Notes under the pieces: generated by a model
Databases searched by the model: none
The model's input: only the letters and a program-made list of their open reading frames with translations
Told to the model about the DNA's origin: nothing
Assembly: GCA_002633025.1 (NCBI GenBank)
Contig: NMRB01000205.1
Location: 140,797 to 204,796 of the forward strand
Direction: 5' to 3'
Length of the DNA: 64,000 nt
Origin: Notospermus geniculatus
Lineage: Eukaryota > Nemertea > Pilidiophora > Heteronemertea > Lineidae
Position numbers and translations under genes: made by a program
Part shown: positions 30,033 to 41,289 of the stretch, piece by piece
How positions within the stretch are numbered: the stretch's first letter is position 1
Layout of the letters: every line of letters begins with the position of its first letter

Positions 30033-30215
30033 GTGAGGTTTCGCAAATCTGACGAAACACGAAGTACGAAAAACGAAATTCAACTTCATTTCCAGGACCT
30101 AATGTATTTCTGGAGATGGTTGGTACCACAAATGTCCCTGCTGCCAGTGCGTCTTTTAGCATATCATGTACGACCGAGAGAGTTTGGTGCATCTTGAATT
30201 TTTATCTACTTCGTA
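30033..30215. mobile_element. TACGAAATACGAA family, left half only
   Basis: GTGAGGTTTCGCAAATCTGA through GGAGATGGTTGGTACCACAA and GTGCGTCTTTTAGCATATCA corresponds to one arm of 29051-29440. The complementary arm is missing and the sequence runs into unrelated DNA after about 30215. Confidence 0.65.
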
Positions 30216-30309
30216 ACTATGAAGTATCCAAAAGTGCAGGACGGTCAGCGAAAATTCTTCCCAAATGCACGACCACGCCTGGCTGCGCGCGGCGTTATTG
30301 AAGTAGGAC

Positions 30310-32170
30310 TCCCACTCCTGTCACAGTACCTGAATTGAAATTTCTCTCTTCTGAGTCTCTGTCGAAATCTCAAGGGTGTTAACCCGTCGTGCATCTCAAT
30401 ACTGGAGCCCTGTCCGCTTCGAAATCATCGTCTTTTGGCTCCTCGTCACGGTGGTGTTCGACTGGCGGCTGGGAAATGGTAGGCATCAAGTAAGAAGCTT
30501 GTGTGCAGTACACTCCTTGCGCAGTGCCTTCTCACTCATACCTGCCGTTCACAGACACTGCTTACGTTAGCCTGATTCCCACCGATTTACCGCATGATGG
30601 CAGCACCAAAAATGATGTAGTGAGCGGCCAATCAGCGCCGGCGTTGCTCCGTACTTCGGCCTGCTGTTTACAAGATCAATCAATATACAAACTGAATAAT
30701 TTAATATAGAGCACCGTTATGCACTTCTTTAGCGATGTTTCAGAACAAAAAAGGCACGGGCTAAACACTGAACAATGCAAAGTGACACTGCATGCTGGAC
30801 ACTGGGGGCAGCCATTGCTGTTGTAGACTAGTCGTGCTGCGTCATAATGCAACAGTCCCATATAAAATGCTTTAGGACAAGTGACCAGTCTGCCGCGGTT
30901 GTCAAAGACGGTGACAGCGAACCAATCAGAAAATGTTTCATGTATTTCGTTAGTTGCGCTAAACGCCCTCTAGCGGTAAATCGGCGTGAATCTGGCTATT
31001 GTAAGCAGTGTCTGTAATTGATAGGTATGAGTGAGAAGACACTGCGCAAGGGGTGTAGAGTGCGGAAGCCATTCATCTGTCCCAAGAAATGTAAATGTCG
31101 TATGACACGGGTGTTAGAACCTATAGCTTCGTGTACATGGCTTTCTCGTAAAGCGTGATGACCATATATGGCAAACGTTGTGGTCAGTTTGCGGTTTGCG
31201 GTCAAAAACCGGGAGCACTAAAATAGAAGTACACAAAAAAGTATTCTCCCCGCAGATTCAACCTTGATTAGGTGAGAAGTAACGCTAATAAGTTATGTAA
31301 TCATTTTTTTGATCCATGGAGAATAAACGGTGATTTTTACTTTAAACCTGTTTTCAATACAAATTCATTCCTCTTTTGGCATTGTTCGCCTTTTATAATT
31401 TGTGTGAATGGGAGGTACGTTTTATTGTATTTCATTGTGTAGGTCTACTCGAAACGGGAGACATTCGTTAGAAATGTTGGCGAAGAGATTCTTCATTAAA
31501 CAATCAGCATTAGCTTAGTGAGAGATCCCTCTACAAAGTTATGTAATGATTTTTCAAGATAGTACTTTACAGCCAAAAACAATGGCATGAAACTTTGATG
31601 TGGGCGTACACATGGATTTGCGGCCTATTGTAAGTTCATGCTAAATCTATACTATAATTGACGTACGGGAGGTAGGGCCTAATGTTTGTGATCGTTCTCC
31701 TCCTAAGTTTGGCTTTCAAATGTCCCGTGACCGCTGCCCTGCTGTGTGTAATAATGTGCCATAAGTCGACGTGGGATTCTTTTTCGATGTGTTCCCCGTT
31801 TTCTGTAAAAAAACGCCTTTTTGTTCCATAATCGAAAGACAGGAGAGTTCCACATTCGTCCGACAGCGTATAGCGCCTAGCGGCAATTGGAGAAACTACG
31901 ATAAATACCAGTAAGACCAGTGAGACTGTTCACATATTAATATTCATGCGCGATATATTTCGTAATGTATCGGTACTTTATACATGTATACAATCGCAGT
32001 GTTTTCTTCAGTCTTTGATACAAAAAGTGTCTGTTATTTTGATAATTATCTATATTGACGTTGGGGAGGTTAACGATTCGCCTCTTTTGCCGAAATTTGA
32101 ACACAGGAAATTTTCCAGCGCCGCCTGACATATCCAAACAATACATTCATGTATATTAGCGCGCCGTACA
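30310..32170. other. Gene-free stretch, nothing firmly recognised
   Basis: One weak inverted pair was seen (CTTGCGCAGTG-CTTCTCACTCATACC at 30518-30543 against GGTATGAGTGAGAAGACACTG at 31024-31044), suggesting the arms of an old element of about 520 bases with unrelated interior. Otherwise there are only short open frames without splice sites or families. Confidence 0.4.
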
Positions 32171-32175
32171 CTGCA

Positions 32176-32245
32176 CAGTCGCCATGGCCGAGTGGCAAAG
32201 CAGCCTGCCCATAGAGTAAAAGGTCTCGGGTTCGATACGCGGGGC
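32176..32245 (+). repeat. tRNA-like SINE head
   Basis: CCATGGCCGAGTGGCAAAGC (A box) and GGTCTCGGGTTCGATACGCG (B box) at tRNA-like spacing. The acceptor stem does not close, and the T-rich tail after 32270 is consistent with a SINE end. A third, distinct tRNA-like family in this window. Confidence 0.55.
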
Positions 32246-32799
32246 GTGTAAATTTTCCTCGCCTTCATTTATTAGTATGTTGTTTTTTTCTTTTACATTT
32301 CTCTTTTTTTCATCGTGTATTATACGACTTTGCGTTTATTTGGCATGGGAATGAATGTAAATCATGTATAATTAATTAGGCCTATCAAATATCATCATGG
32401 CAACTTGCGGCATGGACCATGGTGCGTAGCGCCAAGCGGCAATGAGGGTGCAAATACAGGTGTTCACAAGGTGTTCGCCGTACTGCGTAACGTAGGCCTA
32501 CTTAGCCTGCAAAACACGTGTCAAGGGTAAACCCAATAATTACCCCCCCCCAAACGACTCCATACTACCGCCCACGGGTACAATATGCTAGTAGGTATAA
32601 AGAGGAAGGGCCTAGCGCCTTATTTCCAGTTGTAACCGCTTGGTGTCAGCAGCGCATGGGACCTCACAGCTCATTAAAATTGAGAATAATATCGTCTTCT
32701 AACACCCGTGATGAGGCGGTAGGTAGGTACATTGTAGGCCCGGGCATGTAGGTTGCCTTGTAGGACGGCATTCGGTTGGACTTGAAGTTTCAGTTCCCG

Positions 32800-33083
32800 C
32801 ACTCTTAGAAATAAGGGTTCTTCAAGGGTTTTTCACGAGCACATATATGCAACCCTTAAAGGTTTCTTGAAAAACCCTAAAAGGTTCTTTAAAAAACTCG
32901 TAAGGGTTCTTCGTTACCCTGAAAAACCCTAGGGTTTCCCAGAAAACTTCTTAGGGTTTTTCGGGATAATGAAGAACCCTTAAGAATTTTTTAAAGAACT
33001 TTTTAGGGTTTTTCAAGAAACCTCTAAGGGTTGCATATATGTGCTCGTGAAAAACCCTTGAAGAACCCTTATTTCTAAGAGTG
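32800..33083. mobile_element. 284-bp fold-back MITE, CACTCTTAGAAATAAGGGTT
   Basis: The left end CACTCTTAGAAATAAGGGTT and the right end are exact complements, and the arms stay complementary with few mismatches to a centre near 32941. It is built of the repeated word AAGGGTTCTT/AAAAACCCT, so each arm is also internally repetitive. Decayed relatives with CTTAGAACCTTTTTTTCTTA lie around 33590-33900 and 34260-34375. Confidence 0.85.
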
Positions 33084-33909
33084 CGCGACTGCTGATACTG
33101 CATCGATTGGGTTAACTCCTGACTGTTTACGGTGGTAACCGGTCAGCCGCAACTTCTCGGTCTGATAGGGTCGGCCACAGCTATTGCTCGGAATAGCGTC
33201 GACCGTGACTGTTTTAGCTGACATATTATACATCGGGCCGGCCAGAACTCTTTCGGTTGGTGTCGAACTGGCGCGTGACAGGACTCTGTCCCCCTGGAAA
33301 CCGGCTACAGTTTTATTGCTCGAGGAGGGATTAGGATACAATGAAGCTCATGACAGGAGACAATAGGAGCAGTCAGCCGCGCCTATCGCAAAAAGATGGT
33401 AGCAAAGTTCTAGCGGACCAATACATAAGAAAATTATCCTGATTGGTGCTCAATCAACCATGAATGGGTCTGCGAGGCATTGAATTGGACCGTAGTGACA
33501 CCTATTGGTCACTTGACTGACAGATCCTGTTGTAACTATAGGAGCTGCTTTAGAAAATTACATTTGTCCCCCTCCAGACCTCTTAGGAGGGGAGCAGGGT
33601 TCTAAGAGGGTTCTTTGCCTTTCACAGAACGTTCTACTACCAAAAGTTTCTATCTAGAGCCTAAGGAAATGTATTAAAACCAGGGATTGCACCCGATTTA
33701 CCCTGCTCAGCTGATTTGCCAACTACATCTGTCAGGTTTGAAGCAAACAAAATAATTGATGCAATGAACACGAAAAAGAAATTGACTACCAAAATAAAGG
33801 GGTGAGCTGAGGGTTCTCCCACAGTGGCAGGCAAAAGAACCACTGGGGTTTTCTGCCTGCCACTATGTGAAAACCCTTGCAGAGGGGTTCTGTGTAGTAC
33901 CCTCAAAAT

Positions 33910-34133
33910 TTAAAGGAGCACGGTATTGGATCTCAAATGCGTTATTTGACTGCCCACGTAGAGGGAGCCACCTAGCGGCAGTAATCCGAACTACACAAAA
34001 GCATTACAAAATGTACGTAGTAAATCGGGTCAATTCGCCGACACGTAGTTAGCCCCTGGGCCCGCCCCTGGGTTGGAGAGTGGCGCGGTGGCGCCGGCTG
34101 TCGAGAAAAAGTGGCAATACCGTGGTCCTTTAA
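33910..34133. mobile_element. MITE with TTAAAGGAGCACGGTATTG termini, copy 2
   Basis: Starts TTAAAGGAGCACGGTATTGG and ends GCAATACCGTGGTCCTTTAA, a cleaner inverted repeat than the copy in the IGBP1 intron (20182-20387). It has an internal duplication of GCCCCTGGG. Confidence 0.8.
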
Positions 34134-34741
34134 TTGCAGATTTCTCGTCGACTTTCGATGCAAAAGTATACCTATTTTACCAGACCTCGTGAAAAAAGAT
34201 ACATATTACATCAGCTGGAGCACGGATATCGGTTGTATTCTCACGCATTCCCAGATTTCTCGATATGGTTTTTATCACCCTTGGGTTCTTTAGGGTTCTG
34301 AATAGAACCTTTTAGTAGCAGAGAGTTCTTTGAAAGGCCAAGAACCCTCTTAGAACCTTTTTTTCTTAGAGTACGGCCCCGGAGAAGATAAAATTTTAAC
34401 TTCACACGCCGAGAGACACAACCTGTGAGTTGCTTCGCCCTGTGATCCACTGCGAGCGCTCCTCGCAGCAAATCGTTTTGTGTCTGCTTAATGCCTCCTA
34501 CTCGGTGTGAAGGAGGTCATGTATCTCCAAGACGTAATCTCTCCCATTAGCTGCTAGTTTGTTTTTTGCAGGGTGTAACTGATTAATGTTAATGAGATAT
34601 CTAGTCATGTGATGACGGTGGCATTTTTTTCAAAAACTGTTTTCGTTGGTCGCCAGTTTGGCGGGTTGTCACCAGTATTTAGGCTGTACATGTACATTTC
34701 AATGTGTGTTTTAGCTGCGCTTCCACTACAGCTTTTAAACC

Positions 34742-35015
34742 AGGTGTGACAGGAATCAACGTCCTAGGAATGCAAACTCTCCAAACAATAGCCCGCTCAC
34801 TCTAAAATTTGCTGGGTCAAATTTGACCCCAAATGGGTTGATTTTGACCCCAAAATAAGATTAATATGCAATCAACCAAATGCTGGGTTAAGTTGACCCA
34901 ATTAATTGAGTCATCGTATTTAACACAGTACGGTAATTGGGTCAGGAAAATGACCCAAAAATAGAGTCAGAATAATGACCCAAATACTGGGTCATTATAC
35001 TGACCCAAACATTTA
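34742..35015. mobile_element. Truncated GGTGTGACAGG end abutting a GACCCA-rich MITE
   Basis: AGGTGTGACAGGAATCAACG to CAATAGCCCGC (34742-34794) is one arm of the GGTGTGACAGG MITE. It is directly followed by CACTCTAAAATTTGCTGGGT and a run of alternating TGGGTCA/TGACCCA words to about 35015. CACTCTAAAA with TGGGTCA repeats is a widespread MITE style in aquatic animals (general knowledge). No clean right terminus is visible. Confidence 0.65.
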
Positions 35016-35453
35016 ACCCCGCCTTAATCACAAACGTCAAATATCCTCTAGATCAGCCATCGACCAGTACAGCATCGGAGCAGCCTATCGATTTCCTATC
35101 AGTGTCACTTCGATAATATCCCTCTACCTCATCATACATCATCGTCTACCTCGACAACCTTTCTTACACACGGTTGCCATTCTAAACATGAATCCTTTTT
35201 TTCGTACGTGAACGTCAAGTCCAGTCCGCAAAGACGAATAGAAAATGGTACATGCAGGTGTACAGGTTGTTGCAAAACTACCTCTCACCCCCGAAGAATG
35301 GGCCGTTTAAGCTCAGTGATTTTGCGTACGAAAAAGAGAAGTTTGTAGCTAAGGTTACACCTGTTGAAAATACCCGTGTTCTTCCAGACCCGTGTCAAAC
35401 CCGTGTGTACGAAAAGCCCGGGGAGAGGTCACACTACTAAATTCTACATGTAG

Positions 35454-35604
35454 TTAAAGCGATGTGTCAGCCAAAAAATTTGAATGCAAAAGGGGACGAA
35501 TCTTTGTTTACAAACACTCATTTCCTGCATTCTGATTGGCTGTGAGGGTAATGTTTACAAACATCATCCTTCTGTTTACAAAACGACTGTCGATTTCGCT
35601 TTAA
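35454..35604. mobile_element. TTAA-bounded MITE, TTAAAGCGA termini (copy 2)
   Basis: Begins TTAAAGCGATG and ends TTTCGCTTTAA. The interior TGTTTACAAACA-like words are shared with 2464-2654 (TTTGTTTACAT, GTTTGTAAAC). Confidence 0.65.
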
Positions 35605-37820
35605 GTAGCCCTGCGACAGTTGTGCTGCATGCACTGACTCTTCGGTCATTTCTGTATTGCCACACATTGTTGGAGGCGCGAAAACGAGGTCACTTAATGG
35701 CTGCGCCATCTGTAGCCGTGCTAAGAACTAACGAAAACACGGTGATTTCGAAAAGCACGGCAAGTTTGCCGTGTCTCAAAAACCCGTGTTTTTAAGACAC
35801 GGGTTTCTTGAAGCCTGGCAATTCATAAGTGTGACCGCAAAAAACCCGGGGATTTTATGTAGTGTAACCACGGCTTATGATTCGAATGACAATCGTGTTA
35901 CAGTAATTACAGGGAACCAAATTGCCTACATGCACGTACATGTATGCATGCAGTGAGTTGGCCCTTGTTGTACGGTACACGCTCTAAATAAACTGGTTTT
36001 ATACAGAGGGGGGTGATGAAGTAGGCCTACATGTACGCTTTGGAGTTTTCATCAAGACTTCACCTAGACAAGCTTTGAAGTTGACCCTAAGGAGTCTTCG
36101 CGACCCAAGGGGTTTCACCCTCCCCATGCCTGGCCGCGATCCAACCGTGAAAACCCGCTCACCGGACCCCCTAAACTAATAACCATCCAATCGTGGCTAT
36201 AATATAACATGACCGTGTTGTTACATTGGCCATGGTCTGTTACAGGCTCGGACAAATTCAATCATGGAGTCTGTTGTCTTTAGCCTAGGATGTAATGGAC
36301 CCTGATTTCCTTTTCCCACGGGACCGTGCCATCAAGCCGTCTACCCAACCTTTACCATGGGTCTCGGAACTTCGATGCTGTCGTATCGAAGAATAAGGAG
36401 GGGAAGATTAAGATTTGCTCCGTGAATGACAACGAGAATAAGAACTACCGCAAATCGTGTTCTTCCAGACGGTTAAGGGCAGCTGACGTTGTGAATTTTT
36501 GGAACGTGGTCAGACGTTGTAAATAAAACATGTCAAATACCGGTACCATAAATACCATAAAAGTACAAGTTACACAGGTATATGACGACAATGAAATCAA
36601 AAGGAATTGAATGAGACGCGTCTTAGAACGCACTAATGAGCTAATAAGCTGAAATAAAAGATTTGTAGTCGAAACACTTTCCCAAGAAATGTTACATGTT
36701 GAAGATCAAACAACATGCGTATCATGAAGTTTGTCCACCCCTTTCGATAGCAATATATTCAACAGATATAGAGTACTCCGCACGTGAATTCCATGAATGC
36801 TCCCAGATTTTCCGAGACAGTGCTGGATTTTACTTCCTGAAGTACTTTATATGTACTGGGTGTATGGTGTACATGAAGTGCAGGTCAAGACACCCTGGCC
36901 ACCCGAGGTTCTATGGGTTGGTGACATTGCTGCAACTCCCTGAATATGTCATTTACACGCTTCTTCTCTAAGAAAATTGTACCCGCTGTTTTTCATGTTT
37001 GGGTGGGGAATTTCTTTGTTTTTGATTAAGCTGTAATTCTTGGGACTTTGCTCATTTTCTGTTTCTATATTAAAAGCACAGTGATCACATTGGACCATAA
37101 AACAGTCAACTGGAGGTGTCTTTATTGCTTTTCTCAGAATCCGCCGCCAGGGGAGGGATACTGAGGCATACCTGATGCATGCAGTGACATTTTAAGGAAA
37201 TAATAATCCAAACATTAGAAAATTGATATTAGCTTTACTGGAAAAATCAAAGGAATTGGCGAGGGTCTTTTACCTTTGAGGCTGACTTTATGAGTTGAAT
37301 TCGTCAATACTTGCTGACCAAAAATATGAGTGTTTAGACTTCCTAAATAAATCTGGTTATTACTAGACAAGTAGTATTACTATGAAGGATATGAGGCGGT
37401 TCTTTAATCTAAGCGAAACAGGAAATCAATTTTTATATAAAATCGAAAATCACCGAATGTCATGTTACCCGGTTGGGAAACAATGAAACCGAGGCTTCTA
37501 AACCGGAAGTACACGGTCCAGAAAACGTGCTCTAGAAGCAAATTTCCGTTCTACGTAATGGCGCCGGCGGAGAACAGCAACGAATTAGGTAAACAGCCGA
37601 CCTGTTTTGTCGTCACTTGACTGGTAAGCATTGTTGAAGGAGCCTTCGGGGACTGATCGAAGGCCGGCGAAAGAAACGCCGGCTGCAGTGGTGCAAGACG
37701 CGGGACCGCCGGACTGTGAAATTGAACCGCCCAGTCCGTCCAGAATATGGGAAGGTTCATCGGCCACGATGAGGAACCCTGTGAGGAACATCGATGCATG
37801 TCGGCAGGAATATCATTGCA
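35605..37820. other. Gene-free stretch, nothing recognised
   Basis: There are short open frames (36326-36526 and 36696-36971 plus strand) without splice-site support or known domain. The ACATGTACGTACATGTATGC-like run near 35933 is the common TACATGTA word of this genome. I see no element boundaries. Confidence 0.35.
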
Positions 37821-37826
37821 TCATTT

Positions 37827-38560
37827 TTAGCTCACTTGTGAGCTTTTGTCCTCATGAGGTGTCCCTCGTCCTCGTCGCTGTCCGCTATCAGGGCACGTTT
37901 TTTAACCGCTGGGGCTATTGATCTGAAACTTGGTACATAATTATACCGCTATGTCATATGACCGATGATACCAAGTTTCCGTCCGATTCGATTCTCGGTT
38001 ATGTTGGCCACCAGTTGGCCAAAACCCTAAACACAAAAAGTGCAATAACTCCTGACTAATGACTGGATCATTTCAAAATTTTTATCATAGGTGTATCTAT
38101 AATGAGGATACATGACATACATGTATTTAACGGGTTTGTGGTTTGACCTACTTTTCAAGGTCACATAGGTCAAAGTTCGAAATTTTGCTGGCACGTTTCC
38201 TAACTGCTAGGGCTAGTGACCTGAAACTCGGTACATACAGCCCTATGTCAGTTTACCTATGACGACACCAAGTTTCGCTCCGATTCGATTCTTAGCTTGG
38301 CCACCAAGCAAAAACGGAAACTCAAATTCCAATAATTCCTGAACTAACCTCTGGATCGTACCCAAATTATCATCATCGGTGCATCTAGTGAGGATACATG
38401 ACATGTAACGGGTTTTTGATTTGACCTACTTTTCAAGGCCACAGAGGCTAAAGTTAAAAATTTTGTCATTTGGTGGCACGTTTCTTGGCTATTTGTGTTC
38501 ATGTTGGTGGTAGGGTGGTGACGGGGGGAGGGTCGAGGGTTCGATCGACCGCTGTAGTAA
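37827..38560 (+). repeat. TAGCTCAC dispersed repeat, copy 2
   Basis: TTTTAGCTCACTTGTGAGCT at the start, then the same order of words as 23826-24200 (GGGGCTATTGATCTGAAACT, TTGGCCACCAG, CACAAAAAGTGCAATAACTC, TTTGACCTACTTTTCAAGGT). The internal 147-bp tandem units of copy 1 are absent; instead the 5' module repeats once (from about 38190). It ends near a GGTAGGGTGGTGACGGGG tract. Confidence 0.75.
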
Positions 38561-38886
38561 TAACAGGCAAGCAAATGATGTATATCACCAAATCTAGTTA
38601 AAAAGAATGGTAAGCAAGTGGAACGCCTACGCTGGGTTGCTCCGCATTTAGCCGTCAGCGTACCATTTCGATGGTAAACACAAATCCATGTGAATATTGC
38701 AACAAAAGTACATGCAACACTGTTTTAAATGCAGTTCTAGAGAAGAATATATTTTGTATCAAAAGTTGTATCAAAAATACTTATTTTGTTAGTACACGTA
38801 TCGTCAACAAGACATTAAAATTTCAGTGGATATAATAGGTTAAAAAACTAAATTCGCTCTTAATACATGTATTGGTGTACATAATA

Positions 38887-38994
38887 GGGAGTTTCCGCAA
38901 AGCCCCCGAAACGCCAACGCGAACGCCAGACCCATTTTTCGATGCCACGAAGACAGCACCGAACAAACGCGTTTCGGGGGCTTTGCGAAAACTC
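38887..38994. mobile_element. MITE GGGAGTTTCCGCAAAGCCCC, TA-flanked
   Basis: Left GGGAGTTTCCGCAAAGCCCC and CGAAACGCCAACGCG, right CGCGTTTCGGGGGCTTTGCG then AAAACTC, flanked by TA at 38885-38886 and 38995-38996. Related to 48642-48768 and the half at 27097. Confidence 0.8.
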
Positions 38995-39100
38995 TACATG
39001 TATATTTTTTCGTTCTCCCACGCTTATAATTATATTGATAATCGTGTTCATTTTAATTGATTATAATGTGACTAATAAAAGTCACCACTTTCTTAAATTT

Positions 39101-39147
39101 GCCCCACAAGGTTGCTGGACCTTTCAGGTCCAGCAACCTTGTGGGGC
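39101..39147. repeat. 47-bp hairpin GCCCCACAAGGTTGCTGGAC
   Basis: Perfect inverted repeat: the 20-base word starting at 39101 is followed by a short CTTTCAG loop and its complement ending 39147. Isolated, with no T-run, so there is no reason to call it a terminator. Confidence 0.7.
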
Positions 39148-39249
39148 TTGGACCTTATTCTTTTCTTAATTGCTCACTCATCTTGTTTGCAGGGATATTT
39201 AGATCTACTTCAGGGACTCAGCTCAGTCTATTCTAGAGTCTTGTACTGT

Positions 39250-39345
39250 TAAGTGCCAGCCTGAAGAAGACCCCGGTTGGGGTCGAAAATTTGCAAAATC
39301 TGGAAGTTGACTTCCTGTATATTATCACGTTGTGTGTCAATTTTA
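39250..39345 (+). repeat. GGAAGTTGACTTCC element end with CTGAAGA-hairpin-GAAA
   Basis: CTGAAGA, then GACCCC-GGTT-GGGGTC, then GAAA, followed by CTGGAAGTTGACTTCCTG and a TATTATCACGTTGTGTGTC tail, matching the right end of 6692-7469. No partner end was seen nearby. The base after CTGA is A here and G in the other copies. Confidence 0.7.
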
Positions 39346-40084
39346 GTGCTATTTCTTTCTTTGTATACTTTCTTAAATTTGTTGTGTATGGCTTGATTCA
39401 TATCACATACGACCATTGTCGGCGACCGATCGCGCGACGGGTTCGGCGTCGAACATGAGATTGCGATACTGTAACTACTCGAGTCGTTTCATAACGTGTC
39501 GCCGTCGTTGAAGTACGAATCAACTCCGCGAGGTCGGCGCCCAGATTTTGATCGCGCGGCGGACGCCGATGGTCGTGCATCGAAGTATGAACTAGGCAAA
39601 AATCGTGTGTCGAGGTTCAGTCTGGTCGCGCGTCGGAGAATGAACCAACCCTCTACCGAATTTGGTATTTAGAATGTTTTACAAGAGCTCCGAAACCATA
39701 TTCGCCTTAAGAAATACGTGGCGAATTATCGAATTATCGAAAACCGAAGTTTATCGGAATTCGAATTGCCATGTTTTGATAAACATGCAGACGAAATTTG
39801 TCTAAAATTGTCAGCATAAACTTCATAAAACTGAAATGTCTGAGTGAATTTTGGGAAGACGATTCTCCCAAGCCATGCAGGATGAAGTTCGTGACAGACT
39901 GGCGCGTACGCGACGCGTCGTGCAGGCGTTCCGCCAATCAGATTCTTGGGTAGGTGTTTCGGTCCGACCGTGTTACCGCCTCCCTGATATTGGTTGAACG
40001 CTTTCCCGACGCGTTGCTTACGCGCCTGTCTGTGACCGCCTTAAGTTTTGCGAATTCCCATCCCTTTGGCCAGGAAGTATTTAT

Positions 40085-40165
40085 GGTCCCTACATATCAA
40101 TGTAGGGACCATCTTGATATCACTGGGTAGGTAGGAAATTTTTCTTTCTTTCTTTCTTTCTTTCT
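40085..40165 (+). repeat. Short palindrome and (TTTC)n microsatellite
   Basis: ATGGTCCCTACAT and ATGTAGGGACCAT form a hairpin at 40083-40111; a run of about six and a half TTTC units follows at 40141-40165. Confidence 0.75.
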
Positions 40166-40342
40166 TCCACACTCAATTAACACACGATTGCAAGAAAACT
40201 GCTCAATTACCTCAAAATCAAGCAGTACCATCGAGTAGTCAATACTTGTATCCAGGTCTGAAAGGTTAGATAGTTTAAAAAAAGTTAACTTACGATGGTT
40301 TTTGAAGACTGTTTTATTCTGAAGTGATGAAGTTAAATATCT

Positions 40343-40456
40343 NNNNNNNNNNNNNNNNNNNNNNNNNNNNNNNNNNNNNNNNNNNNNNNNNNNNNNNNNN
40401 NNNNNNNNNNNNNNNNNNNNNNNNNNNNNNNNNNNNNNNNNNNNNNNNNNNNNNNN
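40343..40456. other. Assembly gap (114 N)
   Basis: Run of N. It ends immediately before the fold-back 40457-40705, consistent with a palindrome hindering sequencing or assembly. Confidence 0.95.
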
Positions 40457-40705
40457 CCACAGTCAATTCACTTTTTCAAATAAGTGTTAATTACTGGCAC
40501 CCAGACAAATCAGTCATCACCACACCATGGAGCATTCACCACGTCACTGGGAACCTAATCAACATAATAGAGTACAAGCTCGCTCCATACAATACATACA
40601 GCGATGAGGTTCCCAGTGACGCGGTGAATGCTCCATGGTGTGATGATGACTGATTTGTCTGGGTGCCAGTAATTAACACTTAATTGAAAAAATGAATTGA
40701 CGGTG
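40457..40705. mobile_element. Fold-back element beside the gap
   Basis: ACAGTCAATTCACTTTTTCA, GTGTTAATTACTGGCACCCA, AGACAAATCAGTCATCA and ACCATGGAGCATTCACC on the left return as complements on the right. Arms are about 100 bases with a few differences around a loop near 40585. The left terminus may lie in the gap. Confidence 0.75.
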
Positions 40706-40823
40706 GGAATTTATCATGAAAGACTAGCATTTTGTAATAACCGAAACTTGAAAAAAATTTCCTAGTCCCTTTAACGCGGGTATGTTTAGCCAACACAGGA
40801 CAGGGAAGGAATACTGTGCCCTT

Positions 40824-41280
40824 TTAAAGCTGACGTCTCCGAACAAAAAGCCCCCATGCGACGAGCAAGAGAATTGCAAACGCCCTGCAAGCACCTCAAA
40901 CGAAGGCTCAGAACATGATATACCCCACAACGCCAGGAGGGCGCCACCTTATTTGTCTTCAGGCAATAGAGCTGTCAACATCTCCGCATACCTCTTACAC
41001 TACTCAAAGAAAAAAAATTGTACTCATTTATACTTATAGACGGGATTCGATCCGTCGATCTTCTGATTTGTAATCCATCACCACTCTATCCACTCGGTCA
41101 ACGAGCCAGCTGACAGAGACATGATTTGTGTTTGTCATAGACGTAGGCCTTCGACTTGCATAATAATACTACGAATAAGAGAAAACACGGGAAGTCTTCC
41201 AACAGGTTCGGTGGCCGAACGGGTAAGACGGTGGAGCAAAGAAAACAGGGCGCGGGTTCAAATTTTCCGCCTCCCATGAC
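40824..41280. mobile_element. Second copy of the TTAAAGCTGA element with tRNA-like modules
   Basis: TTAAAGCTGACGTCTCCGAA, AAAAAGCCCCCATGCGACGA, GAACATGATATACCCCACA and GGCGCCACCTTATTTGTCTT match the left arm of 12228-12854. The interior has the same two modules in the reverse order and orientation (minus 41038-41105, plus 41204-41265 with GGTGGCCGAACGG and GGGCGCGGGTTCAAATT). The second inverted arm is missing. Confidence 0.7.
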
Positions 41281-41289
41281 TTGGGTTTT

